Shown: positions 38,059 to 51,900, counted from the first letter of the stretch. The stretch is DNA of 64,000 nt from Ustulina deusta (GCA_023159155.1 JAJNNX010000043.1:1-64000); one strand, 5' to 3'. Numbers and translations are program-made. The notes: generated by a model not told the origin, from the sequence alone.

Positions 38059-39027
38059 TTTCGACTCTGGGTTCTCAAGCGTATATAAACCGTGTGTATT
38101 GTTGGCATGGATACGGTCTTGGCGGGCTGGTAGTGGCGTTTGGCGTTACGGTCTTTGTTTATCTGGTTTATGGCCGGCCATCACGATATTGCAACCTTGA
38201 AGGAAGAACAGGTCGCATTAAAGACGCATGCATAAGCGTGGTTGCGTCATTGACGAACGAGATAGATGGCGTTACTCTAATGCCCCTTTGTAGCGATTAT
38301 ACCTTCTTAATACACCTCCTGGGGTTCAAGTAGCTGCTTTGCCCTGAGGAGTCTGCTTCTTGGTGCTGAAATAGACAAACACCTTGTGGATGATGGGTGA
38401 AGGGTCTGGATAGATGTGAAAGGATATGGGATGCAGGTCTCAGACAAGTGGCGGAACTGATTACATGGATTTAGGCGAGCGAAAGCGACAATCTAGTGAA
38501 ATACTAAAACGATACCTAGTTTGCCCAACGTATCTTGCACAAATAGCTTCATGCCAAGCCAGGTATACCGACACGTTGTGTGTTCACGTGCCAAGAGACT
38601 GGACACGATTGGCAGGGCCGACGTTTAATCGAGTGCGACGCTGCCACTCGTTTGATGGAATGCTCAAATGTGCAGTCTATTATAACCTGCCTACCCAGGC
38701 AGGTAGACCGGGGTCTGACCTGGGGCAACCCGCCAAAAAGCTGAATTACGTATTGGGAAGTGTTGATGCTGCAGAAGGGGCGAAGACGGCCCGAGAACTG
38801 AGCATAGCCAGTCCCGAATGTGATAGACAGGTTCGCCTACTCTTATAAGAGCACGTTGTCTCGGGTGTTTCCTAAAACTTACTCCAGCTGCCTTTCCCTA
38901 TCGCACCACCAACTCCACATGAGAATAATTGCCGGTTTAAGTTTTGGCGCTTAATAAGTCACGAGCTGAAAGTCTCCTGCTGCGTTTACCCGACCACAAT
39001 CAGACCAAATTGTCGTCTCGAGACACA
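38059..39027. other. Intergenic between the channel gene and the nuclease-fold gene
   Basis: 3' region of the channel gene, then the presumed promoter of the downstream gene. A palindromic CCTGCCTACCCAGGCAGG lies at about 38,688-38,705. Open frames of 79-140 codons here are not recognisable. Confidence 0.5.
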
Positions 39028-39936
39028 ATGCACCGGCTGGTTGTCTTTGGGACCCTGCTCATGGCGGCAACGCAAGCCGCAGCCCTCAGCCTGCGCGTCA
39101 TCACCTCCAACATCCGCTACGCGGCCCCGGGGGACAGCTACGAGAAGCCGTGGAGCGTCCGCGGCCCGCTGCTCATCGGCCGCGTCTCGGATACCGCCGC
39201 GAACGCCACGGCGGCCGGCGCGGTGCCGCTCATCGGCATGCAGGAGGTGCTGCACGCGCAGCTGCTCGACATCCTCGCCGGCCTGGGCCCCGCGTGGAGC
39301 TACATCGGCACGGGCCGCGACGACGGCAACGAGGCCGGCGAATACTGCCCCATCCTGTACCCCTCGGCCCGCGCGACGCTGCTCGCCTCCACGCAGAAGT
39401 GGCTCTCCCCGACCCCCGACGTGCCCTCGTACTGGCCGGGCGCCGGCAGCCGCCGGTACGTCCTCGTCGCCGTCTTCGAGGACGTCGCCACCGGCACGCG
39501 GTTCGTCGCCGCCAACACCCACCTCGACAACGCGAGCTCGCAGGCCCGCGCCGAGGGCGCCAGGATCCTGCTGGCCGTCATCCGCGACGTGCAGACGCTG
39601 TACGGCCCCGGCCTGCCCGTCACGCTCTCCGGCGACTTCAACTCCCCGCCCGGCGCCGACGCGTACGCCGCCATGGTCGCCGACGGATACCTCCGCGAGT
39701 CGTATGCGCTGGCCGACGAGCGCCTGCGCTTCGGCCCGTACGAGACGTACACCGGGTTCGTGCCGGACGAGGTCCCGGACGTGAGTCAGCGCATCGATTT
39801 CATCTGGGTCGGCCCCGACGCCGACGCCGCGGCGCCGTGGACTATGACGAGGTACGAGGTCGTGGATAATGTTGTCGGGGGGGTGTATTTCAGCGATCAC
39901 CGGCCTGTGTTTGTGGATGTTGCTCTTACGACGTAG
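39028..39936 (+). CDS. Secreted endonuclease/exonuclease/phosphatase (EEP) superfamily protein
   Basis: Single exon, 302 residues. The ATG at 39028 has A at -3 and opens a clear signal peptide (MHRLVVFGTLLMAATQAAA), so the product should enter the secretory pathway. The EEP fold covers the rest of the protein with every key motif visible: Asn28 (TSNIR), Glu73 (MQEV), His165 (NTHLDN), Asp203 and Asn205 (SGDFNSPP), Asp257 (RIDFIW), and the final Asp290-His291 (SDHRP). Members cleave phosphodiester or phosphate ester bonds with a divalent metal; whether this one acts on nucleic acid, lipid or sugar phosphate cannot be told. The coding sequence is very rich in G+C, mainly at third positions, unlike the channel gene upstream, and a 304-codon antisense frame results from this bias alone. 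The layout matches a fungal family of secreted EEP proteins. Confidence 0.88.
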   Translation: MHRLVVFGTLLMAATQAAALSLRVITSNIRYAAPGDSYEKPWSVRGPLLIGRVSDTAANATAAGAVPLIGMQEVLHAQLLDILAGLGPAWSYIGTGRDDGNEAGEYCPILYPSARATLLASTQKWLSPTPDVPSYWPGAGSRRYVLVAVFEDVATGTRFVAANTHLDNASSQARAEGARILLAVIRDVQTLYGPGLPVTLSGDFNSPPGADAYAAMVADGYLRESYALADERLRFGPYETYTGFVPDEVPDVSQRIDFIWVGPDADAAAPWTMTRYEVVDNVVGGVYFSDHRPVFVDVALTT

Positions 39937-40106
39937 TTAAGTGAGAGTTACGGAACATTGGCATCCATCCTCGGAGATTCGTCGTTTTTTTCACACGACT
40001 TTTGGTTGTATTGTTTTGTGGCATGCATATCCTGCCATCGAGGACTATTATTAGCGATCTACCTACCTCCTCATGGACGCATCTATAAGTATATACACTG
40101 TCTAGT

Positions 40107-40463
40107 CTAGTTGCTCCGCCCCTTCGTGCCCCCCACCGAGGACTGCACGGACCCGCCGATGCTGCCTTCGGTCGTGAATTGCTTGCCGATCATGCCCTCC
40201 TTGGCCAATGGGCCGCCGATCTTCTGGGCCGCGCCGCCGAGCGCGCCGACCTCTGTGCCGATGAATGAGCCTGCGAAATGCTTATGCGGGAGGTAGAATC
40301 TACTGGGCGTTACTTTACCTGTGAATTGCTTTCCGATGGCGCCTTGGGCATCGAACGCCCTGGGCCTGTCCTCGCCGAGGCCCGCGTTGGCGGGCGTTGT
40401 GGTTGATGAGGCCATTCCCGTAGAGGTCTTGGAGCCGGTCTTGGAGCTTCCGTGGGCTGACAT
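40107..40463 (-). CDS. Small Gly-rich protein with GKQFT repeats, function unknown
   Basis: An open frame of 118 codons. It probably contains a 48-nt intron (40271-40318; GTAAAG donor, CGCAG acceptor) that happens to be a multiple of three and free of stops. Splicing gives 102 residues and joins GKQFTG to SFIGTEVG, removing the off-pattern stretch KVTPSRFYLPHKHFA. The N-terminus is Ser/Thr-rich (about 30 residues). After that come repeated modules AIGKQFT, GGAAQKIGG and MIGKQFTTEGSIGG. There is no signal peptide and no membrane segment. I know similar Gly-rich repeat proteins from filamentous fungi but no assigned function. It reads toward the nuclease-fold gene, with the two stops about 170 bp apart. 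Confidence 0.65.
   Translation of the reverse strand: MSAHGSSKTGSKTSTGMASSTTTPANAGLGEDRPRAFDAQGAIGKQFTGKVTPSRFYLPHKHFAGSFIGTEVGALGGAAQKIGGPLAKEGMIGKQFTTEGSIGGSVQSSVGGTKGRSN
40271..40318 (-). other. Probable in-frame intron of the Gly-rich protein gene
   Basis: 48 nt, divisible by three, no stop; GTAAAG to CGCAG. Support is the restored repeat pattern after removal. Retention would add 16 residues. Confidence 0.55.
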
Positions 40464-40930
40464 GGTTTGCTCAGAAGTATTTTGGTCACTACCTATGGTT
40501 GATTTCTAGGGCTGTGGATAATATTTTGTGTCTCGAGTTTTATGGGATGTTCTCCCCCCAGGGAACCAGAGTCCGTTCCCTGGGCAAAGAGGATATATAT
40601 ATATAATATGCAGTGCCCGGTGAGGAGTATGAGGTCATGATTCGCCATCTGATAGGACGTCATATTTCGAAAGATCGCACTATCTTATTGAGCGACAATC
40701 TCGTCTGGGGAAATACTGCATTATACGTCGATTACAACTCGAATACGTAATTTCTCTGGCACTAGAGTCGTGTTAAGAATAACCCACAATAGTTATGACA
40801 TATATGCTCCCCGCACCGCTTCATGTATATATGGAAATCGGGAGGCAGGTAAAGAAGATAGCTGGGTACTACGCCCCACACGTATCCACTATATATTATA
40901 GAAGTACCACCTCATCCAACTATACCTAGA
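40464..40930. other. Promoter region of the Gly-rich gene and edge of the gene island
   Basis: Ordinary composition to about 40,900. It contains short (TA)n runs at 40,591-40,608. No gene seen. Confidence 0.5.
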
Positions 40931-42110
40931 CTTATTCTTTAATATATAATATAATACTGTACACCTACTATATACACTTATTTTTAACTGGTTATAAGCT
41001 TGGAAACTTATAACCTATAATATTTATAAATCACTTTATAATTATTTCTTATAATTAACTAATAATAATTGTTATTTTATTTATTATTATTTAAATTATT
41101 TTATAGCATTTAAACATAGCTACTGCTATTTTTATTAAGTTAGAAATTAATAGTAATACTAAAAGTAATACCCTAGTAGAAACATTATATTTTAGTAGTA
41201 GCCACCTACCCTGCTATAGATGCCCTAATATATTAACTATATAATTAATAAAATATACCGTATTTACTAAATTTAACAAATAACTTTTATTATATTTATA
41301 TTTCTAATAACTATTATTATTATTATTATTATTAATATTTGCAGCCTATTATTAACTATTAATAAAAAACAAAAATCGATCTACTTTAGTATTTGCTATA
41401 TAAAAGTATAAATTATTTAGAATACTAAATAAACTAATGTTCTTTTAATAACTAGAAATTTAGCTAAAACTAGGCTAGAAAAATAATAAATAATGCTTTA
41501 GATATTTAGAACTAAGTTAAAAACTTATCTAAGTTCTAAATTAAGCTTATTTATAAATATTTAAAAAATTACTATAAAATATAATTTTAAAACTTGACTA
41601 TTTATTCTACTAATTTACTACTGATTTTTTAATAAAAAAAACTTTTTATATTTTATATAAAAACTTAAAAACAAATAAAAAATATATCTTTTTTATAAAG
41701 ACTTTTTAGATTATAACTATTAGCTAAAAACTTCTTTTTTATTAATTATATTTTTAAATCTTTTATTATTGCCTTTATTATATAAAGTTTTCTTTATATC
41801 TATACTAAAAAATATTAATAAAATAAACCTATTTAGACTCAAAGTTATTATTTAATTATTTATACTAGAATTTAAATCTAATATATTTAGTATTTTTATT
41901 TTAAAGCAATTTATACTTAAAATAATCAAAATATTATTTAACTCTAATTTTAATAACTTTACGCTAAGTTTAACCTTATTAAATAATACTTTATTAAAAT
42001 TTACTTTAAACAACTTATTTTATTAGCTAATATTTAAAAAATATAATAGCTATTAAAATAAGTAATAATTTTAAAATAACTATTTTTTAAAATATTACTA
42101 TGCTTGATTT
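40931..42110. other. AT-rich sequence left of E3, unidentified
   Basis: Does not match the E family. It continues on the far side of E3 at 58,295 (the GATTT duplication sits at the join), so it is older than E3. It may be the 5' part of the plus-strand Copia relic at 60,299-62,880, but I found no LTR to prove it. Contains an (ATT)n run near 41,310. Confidence 0.45.
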
Positions 42111-42356
42111 TGTTACGATCAATCAAGTAAAGCTTCTATAGCTAGTTTATTAATACTATAAACAAAGACTTTAAGCTAAAAAAGAAAAAAAAAATTAAAG
42201 TTTATAAAGTAAGTAGATATAAACTTTATATATATAGCTATAGAATTAAGTTAGTTTATATATAGACTTTTTATTTTATTACTATATAGGTTTAAAGTTT
42301 TTGCAAGTTTTGCTAAAACTATACCTAAGATTATATAAACTATACTAATTGTTATA
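42111..42356 (-). repeat. Left LTR of E3
   Basis: Begins TGTTACGATCAATC, probably close to the unmutated terminus, and ends ATTGTTATA. Long form. Confidence 0.85.
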
Positions 42357-44378
42357 TTACTTTTTTTTAAAATTAAAAATTTAAATATAGTTTTAATTTA
42401 AGATTATTAATAATATTAAATTTATATAGTTTTTTTATATTATATTGTTTTATTATTGTTTTTATAATTGTTTATAAATTTGTTAGCTATTATTATATAT
42501 TTTTATTTTTATAATTTTATAAAAAGTTTAAAAACTTTTTTATAAGTTTTATAAAATTAGTTAAGTTTAATTAGTATATTTTTAAAATTCTAACCTATAT
42601 ATTAAGTATTATTAGGATTATAGCTTTTTTAAGCGACCTAATATTATAACTTTTTGTTTTTTTTATATATTTTTAATTGTTTGATTTATTTAATTTTAAA
42701 TTTTGCTTTATTATTAATATTTTTAATTAAAAATAATAATTAGATTTATTAAAATAAAAAATTATTATTTGTTTTTTATTTTATAAAAGTTAAATAAATC
42801 AAAAATATAGCTAAATTTTTATTTTTTTAAAATTTTAAAAAGTTTAACTAATTAAAAGTTTAATCTAGTAGTTAGTACTTGCGTTATAAAACTTTTTTTT
42901 TTTTTTTTTAAATTTTATTTTTTATTTTAAAATTTATTAAGCGTTTTTTTTGTTAGTTTATAGCTTATATTATTTTTGCGCAAAAGTTGCTATATTATAT
43001 ATTATTTTTTAAATATTTTAGGTTTAATAAACTAGTTTAAGTATTTATTGTTTAGTGTTAGAATTTATAATAGTTTTATTAATATTTATTATTAAAAAGT
43101 TTTATATTTTAATTTTTATTGTTATTTTTAGTAGTAATATATTAATTAATAAATATTATAAAGAATTATATGCAAAGTTTAAAATAAAAAAATAAATATT
43201 TTAATTGTTTTAATATTTATTAATCTAAAAATAGAATTATTAGTTTAGTTTTTAATTAGTTAATTTTATTATTTTTTAGGTTTAAAAATAATAAGTATTA
43301 CTAAAATAATGCTTAATATTTATAAAATTATTAATTATTGCTATAAATTTAGAAATAAATAGTTTTATGTTATTTAATATTTATATATTTAATATACTAA
43401 AAAATTTATATAAACTTTTATAGTATTATATAGCTAATAATTTTGTAATATTTATTTTTTTACTAAATAAAGTTATAATTAAATAATTAAACTTATTTAT
43501 AAATATTTATATATAGTTATAACTTTATTAGTTAAGTAGTATATTTTTATTATTTATTATTATATATTATTATATTATAGCTAGTATAAATAATAAATAA
43601 AAAAAACTAAAAGTTTTATTTTATAATATTTTATTTTTTTTATAATTATATTTTAAGTAAAGCTAGTAATATTTTTGTTTTAATATTTTGATTATTTTGT
43701 GCTAATTTTGGTGTGTAGTAATTAGAAGTATATAAGTTTTTTAAATTAAAGCTATATAAAAAAAGATAGTCCTATTTAAAATAATTTTAGGTATATATAG
43801 TTTTTTGTTTTTATTTTTTAAATTTTATAGCTAGTTTTTTTATTTAATTAGGTTTATTAAGTTAGCTTTTTAAAAAATATTAAATAAAAAGTTTATAATT
43901 AATATAAAACTTAATATTTTATTAAATAAGATTAATATTATTATTTATTTTTTAGTTTTTTTAGTTTTGATTATAAAAAATTTAGCTATTTTTTTTAATA
44001 AAATATTAGTTATTATATTTTTTTGTTTTAATTAGTATTAAAAAGTAATATTAAAATTTAATAAAAAGTTGGCTTAGTATATTTGTTATATTAATAAAAT
44101 CTATTTATTTAAAAAATTTAATAAAATTTAATAATTAGTTATTATTAAAAATTTAGTTCTAAAGAGCTTTAAGTAGTAATGTTTTAAAGTTTATATTATT
44201 ACTAAAAGTTTATAGTTTTAAATTAAGTAGGTTTGCTTAGTTAGTATTATTGTTTTAAAAAAATATTTTATAAGTTTTTAAGTTATATTTTTTTATTATA
44301 TTATATAAAATATTTGTTTTTATTTATATTAGTTAGCCGGGCTTAAAAAAAGTTAAAATAAGTATTTTATAAGCTAGT

Positions 44379-44612
44379 TGTTATAATTAGTCGAATAAAG
44401 CTTTTATAGCTAGTTTATTAATACTATAAACAAAAACTTTAAACTAAAAAAGAAAGAAAAGAAAAAAAAAAGTTAAAGTTTATAAAGTAAATAAATATAA
44501 ATTTTATATATATAGTTGTAGAGTTAGGTTGGTCCGTGCGTAGATTTTCTATTTTATTGCTATATAGGTCTGGAGTTTTTGTAGGTTTTGCCAAAATATA
44601 CTAATTATTATA
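44379..44612 (-). repeat. Left LTR of E4
   Basis: Begins TGTTATAATTAGTCG and ends ATTATTATA, followed by CTACTTTTTTTT. Short form. Confidence 0.84.
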
Positions 44613-47600
44613 CTACTTTTTTTTAAAACTAAAAATTTAAATATAGTTTTAATTTAAAATTATTAATAATATTAAGTTTATATAGTTTTTTTATATTATA
44701 TTGTTTTATTATTATTTTTATAATTATTTATAAACTTATTAATTATTATTATATATATTTATTTTTATAATTTTATAAAAAGTTTAAAAGCTTTTTTATA
44801 AGTTTTATAAAATTAGTTAAGTTTAATTAATATATTTTTAAAATTTTAAGCTATGTACTAAATATTATTAAAATTATAGCTTTTTTAAATAATCTAGTAT
44901 TATAACTTTTTATTTTTTTTATATATTTTTAATTGTTTGATTTGTTTAATTTTAAATTTTGTTTTATTATTAATATTTTTAGCTAAAAATAATAATTAAA
45001 TTTATTAAAATAAAAAGTTATTATTTATTTTTTATAATTAGTTAATATAAAATAAGTTTTTTATTTTATAAAAATTAAATAAATCAAAAATATAACTAAA
45101 TTTTTGTTTTTTTAAAATTTTAAAAAGTCTAACTAATTAAAAGTCTAATCTAGTAATTAGTACTTATATTACAAAATTTTTTTTTTTTAAAAAAACTTTA
45201 TTTTTTATTTTAAAATTTATTAAGCGTTTTTTTTTATTAGCTTATAGTTTATATTATTTTTATGCAAAAGTTGCTATATTATATATTATTTTTTAAATAT
45301 TTTAGGTTTAGCAAACTAGTTCGAACGTTTATTATTTAGTATTAAAATTTATAATAGTTTTGTTAATATTTATTATTAAAAAGTTTTATGTTTTAATTTT
45401 TATTATTATTTTTAGTAATAATATATTAATTAATAAATATTATAAAAAATTATATATAAAGTCTAAAGCAAAAAAATAAATGTTTTAATTATTTTAGTAT
45501 TTATTAATATAAAAATAAAGTTATTAGTTTAGTTTTTAATTAATTAATTTTATTATTTTTTAGGTTTAAAAGTAGTAAATACTACTAAAATAGTGCTTAA
45601 TATTTATAAAACTATTAATTATTGCTATAAATTCAGAAATAAATAGTTTTATATTATTTAATATTTATATGTCCGGTATACTAAAAAATTTATATAAACT
45701 TCTATAATATTATATAGCTAGTAATTTTATAATATTTATTTTTTTATTAAATAAAATTATAATTAAATAGCTAAACTTATTTATAAATATTTATATATAG
45801 TTATAATTTTATTAGTTAGATAATATATTTTTATTATTTATTATTATATATTGCTATATTATAGCTGGTATAAACAATAAGTAAAAAAAACCAGAAGTTT
45901 TGTTTTATAATATTTTGTTTTTTTTATAGTTATAATAATTATATATATATTATTTATAATTATATTTTAAATAAAACTAATAATATTTTTATTTTAATAT
46001 TTTGATTATTTTATATTAATTTTAGTATATAATAATTAGAAACATATAAACTTTTTAAATTAAAGCTATATAAAAAAAAATAGTTCTATTTAAAGTAACC
46101 TTAAGTATATATAGTTTTTTATTTTTATTTTTTAGTTTTTATAGCTAGTTTTTTTATTTAATTAGGTTTACTAGGTTAGCTTTTTAAAAAATATTAAATA
46201 AAAGGTCTATAGTTAATATAAAATTTAATATTTTATTAAATAGAACTAATACTATTATTTATTTTTTAATTTTTTTAGTTTTAATTATAAAAAGCTTAGC
46301 TATTTTTTTTAATAAAGCATTAATTATTATATTTTTTTATTTTAGTTAGTATTAAAAAGTAATATTAAAGTTTAATAAAAAATTAGCTTAGTATACTTAT
46401 TATATTAATAAAATTTGTTTATTTAAAAAATATAATAAAGCTTAATAATTAATTATTATAAAAAACTTAGTTCTAAAAAGCTTTAAGTAATAATATTTTA
46501 AAGTTTGTATTACTATTAAAAATTTATAGTTTTAAATTAGATAAGTTTATTTAGTTAATATTATTATTTTAAAAAAATATTTTATAAGTTTTTAAGTTAT
46601 ATTTTTTTATTATTACTAAATAATTTTTTTTATTATATTATATAAAATATTTGTTTTTATTTGTATTAGTTGGCCGGGCCTAAAAAAAGCTAGAATAAGT
46701 GCTTTATATATTAATAGTTTTATATGTTTAAAAGTTTATTTTTATTTTAGTCCTATTATAAATAGTTTTTTTTTTTAATAGTTAATTTAAAAAAGTAGTA
46801 ATTTCATTAATATAATAAATAAATATACAAATATAATTATAAAGTTTAAAAAATAACTAGATTGATTTAATATTTTTAAAATTATTAAAGTTCTAATTTA
46901 GGATTGCTTAGATTTTAATAAGGTTAATTTTAATTTTTACTTTAGCTTTTATAACTATTTTTAAATAATTAGTTTAATATAAACAATAAATTATTTTTTT
47001 ATAATAAGTCTAGTACTATTTTTTAGTTTTCAAATAAATTAAAATATTATTTATATAAATATTTACAAACTTATTTAAAAGTTTTTAAATTTATATATTA
47101 ATAAAAGCTTATTACTAAGTAGGTTTTATTTTTAAACTAAAAAGTAAAACTTTTTATTAAAATATTTTTTTGTAAGTTTAAAAAAAAATAAAAAAAAATA
47201 ATTTTATAATTAATAATAATTAATAAAAAGCTTTAATAATATCTAGTTTAATAAATTAAATAGTATTGCAATAATTAAATATAGTACTACTAATATTTAA
47301 AACAAATATAATTTAATTTTTTAAATATATGTTTTTTTATTAATAATTAATTATAAATTTATATTTAATTAATTTAAGTTTAAATATAAATAAAACAAAA
47401 GTAATATTTAAATTTATATTTTATTTAATAAAATTTATAACTAATAGTTTATCTATAAATTTTTTTTTAAATAAAATAAACTATATAAATATATAATATT
47501 AATAAAAACTAAAAATATATTTCTTATTATTAAGTTTTAGTATTATATTAAATTTTAGTTATAATAATAATAAACTTTTAGATTTTTTTTTTAAAAAGAA

Positions 47601-48944
47601 CTTTTTTAAATATAATAGCTAAAAAAGCAAAAAGCTTTATATTAACTTTATATATTAGAGATCTTTTTTTTAAAAAAATAAGATTGGTTTATTATTAAAA
47701 GTTTTTTATAATATTATTTAATTAATTTAAATCTATTTTTTTTGCAAAATATTAATTATTTTTAAGTTTTTTTTAAATAGTTTAATATAATTATTTTTAA
47801 TTATAATAAACTTAATTATAATAAGCTCTTTTAAAGTTTTTTTAGCTAGTTATTTTTATTTATTTTAATAAAAATAATTCTAAAAGTTTTATATAATTTT
47901 TTTAATAGTAGCTTAGTTTTTTTTTTTTTTAGAAGTTATTATATAAACTTTTTTTATTTTAAGTTTAGAGGTCCTAAATCTTTTTTTTATTTTTTTAGTT
48001 TTAGTTATTTTTAGAATAATTATTTTATTTTTAAAAAGTTGTTTTAATATTTAATAATATTTTTTTAACGCTTAATTATATTAATTTATATTTTTTTATA
48101 TTTTTAGGTTTATATTTTATTATTTATAATTAAAAAGTTTAATTATAATTATTAGTAAAAATTAAACTAATAAAAATAAATTATTTAATTAGATTAATTA
48201 TTATTTTTAAGTTTTTATTAAAATATTTTGTTTTATTAATTATTTAATATTAATAATAATATTATAGCTAAAATTAATAACTTAAAATGTTTAGTTTTTA
48301 AATTATTAATTATTAATTTTTATAATATATATTAAATATTTATAGATTTTATTAACTATTTTGTTTTAGTAGTTATAAAGCTTTTAAAGTTTAGCTAGCT
48401 AAACTATTTTTATTTTTAATTATTATTTAACTTATTATATAAACTTATAACTAATTATTAAAAAAATATAAGTTTTAATATTATATAAAGCTAAAGTTTT
48501 TATTTTAATACTATTAATTTATAATTAAATAAATATTTTAAAAATAATTAATTTATTTTAGCTATATATTTTAACTAAAATAAATAAAAAAACTAATAAA
48601 AAGATTTTTGTTAGTCCTACTTGTTTTTTAAATTAGATAAACTACTAAAGCTATTTTTATTAAATCTTTTTTTTGCTAATTAAACATTTAAAACTTTAAG
48701 CTTTTAATTAAAATAATTAATTAATATATGCTTTTTTTTATTATAAATAAAGTAGGTTTTATTATTTTAATAAACTTTTTTTTTTTTATAGTTAGTGCTT
48801 ATTTTAATTATTTTAAAATAAATATTTTAGAACTTTTAAAGTTAACTAAAAATTAATAAACTAGTTTGCTAAAAATTTAATTATTTAAGTTACATTTTTA
48901 TTTAGTTAAACTAATAAATTTAGTTTATTAATAGTTTTTATAAG

Positions 48945-51900
48945 TGTTACAATTAGTTAAGTAAGGCTTTTATAGCTAGTTTATTAATACTATAAACAAA
49001 GACTCTAAGCTAAAAAAGAAAAAAAGGAAGGAAAGAAATCAGAGTTTATAGGGTGGGTAAATATAGACTTTATATATATAGCTACAAAGTTAGGTTGGTT
49101 TATACATAGATTTCCTATCTTATTGCTATATAGGTCTAAAGTTCTTATAAGTTTTGCCAAAACTATACTAATTATTATACTACTTTTTTTTAAAACTAAA
49201 AGTTTAAATATAGTTTTAATTTAAAATTACTAATAATATTAAGTTTGTATAGTTTTTTTATATTATACTGCCTTATTATTATTTTTATAATTGTTTATAA
49301 ACTTATTAATTATTATTATATATATTTATTTTTGTAATTTTAGGTTATATATTAAGTATTATTAGAATTGTAGCTTTTTTAAACAACTTAGTATTATAAC
49401 TTTTTATTTTTTTTATATATTTTTAATTATTTAATTTATTTAATTTTAAATTTTGCTTTACTATTAATATTTTTAACTAAAAGTAATAATTATATTTATT
49501 AAAATAAAAGATTATTGTTTGTTTTTTATAATTAGTTAGTATAAAATAGGTTTTTTATTTTATAAAAGTTAAACAAATTAAAAATATAGCTAAATTTTTG
49601 TTTTTTTAAGATTTTAAAAGGTTTAATTAATTAAAAGTCTAATCTAGTAGTTAGTATTTATATTATAAAACTTTTTTTTTTAAAAAAAATTTTGTTTTTT
49701 ATTTTAAAGTCTATTAGGCGTTTTTTTTTATTAGCTTATAGCTTATATTGTTTTTATACAAAAGTTGCTATATTATATGCTATTTTTTAAATATTTTAGG
49801 TTTAGTGGACCAGTTTAAATATTTGTTATTTAGTATTAGAATTTATAATAGTTTTGCTAATATTTACTATTAGGAAGTTTTATGTTTTAATTTCTATTGC
49901 TACTTTTAATAATAATATATTAATTAATAAATATTATAAAGAATTATATGCAAAATCTAAAGCAAAAAAATAAATGTTTTAATTGTTTTAGTATTTATTA
50001 ATATAAAAATAGAATTATTAATCTAGTTCTTAATTAATTAATTTTATTATTTTTTAGATTTAAAAGTAGTAAGTATTGCTAAAGTAATGCTTAGTGCTTA
50101 TAAAACTATTAATTATTATTATAAACTTAAAAATAAATAGTTCTATATTATTTAATATTTATATATTCGATATATTAAAAAATTTATATAAATTTTTATA
50201 GTATTATATAGCTAGTAATTTTATAATATTTATTTTTTTGCTAAGTAAAATTATAATTAAACAGCTAAACTTATTTATAAATATTTATATATAGTTATAA
50301 CTTTATTAGTTAAGTAATATATTTTTATTATTTATTATTATATATTATTATATTATAGTTAGTATTAGTAATAAGTAGAAAAAACTAGAAGTTTTATTTT
50401 ATAATATTTTGTTTTTTTTATAGTTATAATAATTATATATATATTATTTATAATTATATTTTAAATAAAACTAATAGTATTTTTGTTTTAATATTTTAAT
50501 TGTTTTGTATTAATTTTAGTATATAATAATTAAAAATATATAAACTTTTTAAATTAAAACTATATAAAAAAAAATAATCCTATCTAAAATAACCTTAAAT
50601 ATATATAACTTTTTGTTTTTATTTTTTAGTTTTTATAGCTAGTTTTTTTATTTAATTAGGTTTACTAGGTTAGTTCTTTAGAAAATATTAAATAAAAGGT
50701 CTATAATTAATATAAAACTTAGTATTTTATTAGGCAGAATTAATATTATTGTTTATTTTTTAGCTTTTTTAGTTTTAACTATAAAAAGCTTAGCTATTTT
50801 TTTTAATAAAGCATTAGCTACTATATTTTTTTATTTTAGTTAATATTAAAAAATAATATTAAAGTTTAATAAAAAATTGGCCTAATATATTTATTATATT
50901 AATAAAATCTATTTATTTAAAAAATATAATAAAACTTAATAATTAGTTATTATAAAAAACTTAGTTCTAAAAAGCTTTAAGTAATAATATTTTAAAATTT
51001 ATATTACTACTAAAAATTTATAGTTTTAAATTAGGTAGGCTTACTTAGTTAGTATTATTGTTTTAAAAAAATATTTTATAAGTTTTTAGGTTATATTTTT
51101 TTATTGCTACTAAATAACTTTTTTTATTATATTATATAAAGTATTTATTTTTATTTATATTAGTTAGCTAGGCTTAAAAAAAGCTAAAATAAATGTTTTA
51201 TAAATTAATAGCTTTATATATTTAAAAGTTTATTTTTGTTTTAGTCCTATTATAAATAGTTTGTTTTTTTTTAATAATCGATTTAAAAAAGTAGCAATTT
51301 TATTAGTATAATAAATAAATAAATAAATATAATTATAAAACCTAAAAAATAATTAAATTAATTTAGTATTTTTAAAATTATTAAAGTTCTAATTGAAAAT
51401 TATTTAAATTTTAGCAAAATTAATTTTAATTTTTATTTTAGTTTTTATAATTATTTTTAAATAATTAATAATAAATATATTAAAATAAAATTTTTTAATA
51501 TTTTTTTAATATTTAGCTTAATATAAACAATAGATTATTTTTTTATAATAAGTTTAGTACTATTTTTTAGTTTTAGAATAAATTCAAATATTATTTATAT
51601 AAATATTAATAAACTTGTTTAAAAGTTTTTAAATTTATATATTAATAAAAGTTTGCTACTAAATAGGTTTTATTTTTAAACTAAAAAATAAAACTTTTTA
51701 TTAAAATATTTTTTTATAAGTTTAGAAAAAAATAAAATAAAATAATTTTATAATTAATAATAATTAATAAAAAGTTTGAATAATATTTAGTTTAGCAAAT
51801 TAAATAATATTATAATAATTAAATATAGTATTACTAATATTTAAAACTAATATAATTTAATTTTTTAAATATATATATTTTTTATTAATAATTAATTATA

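Noticed and set aside
38426..38848. 140-codon plus-strand frame between the channel gene and the EEP gene
   Set aside because: No recognisable motif, no signal or conserved-looking segment; it most likely overlaps untranslated and promoter sequence.
38986..39900. 304-codon frame on the minus strand and several plus-strand alternatives
   Set aside because: Shadows of the GC-rich EEP gene; the real frame has a signal peptide and all catalytic motifs.
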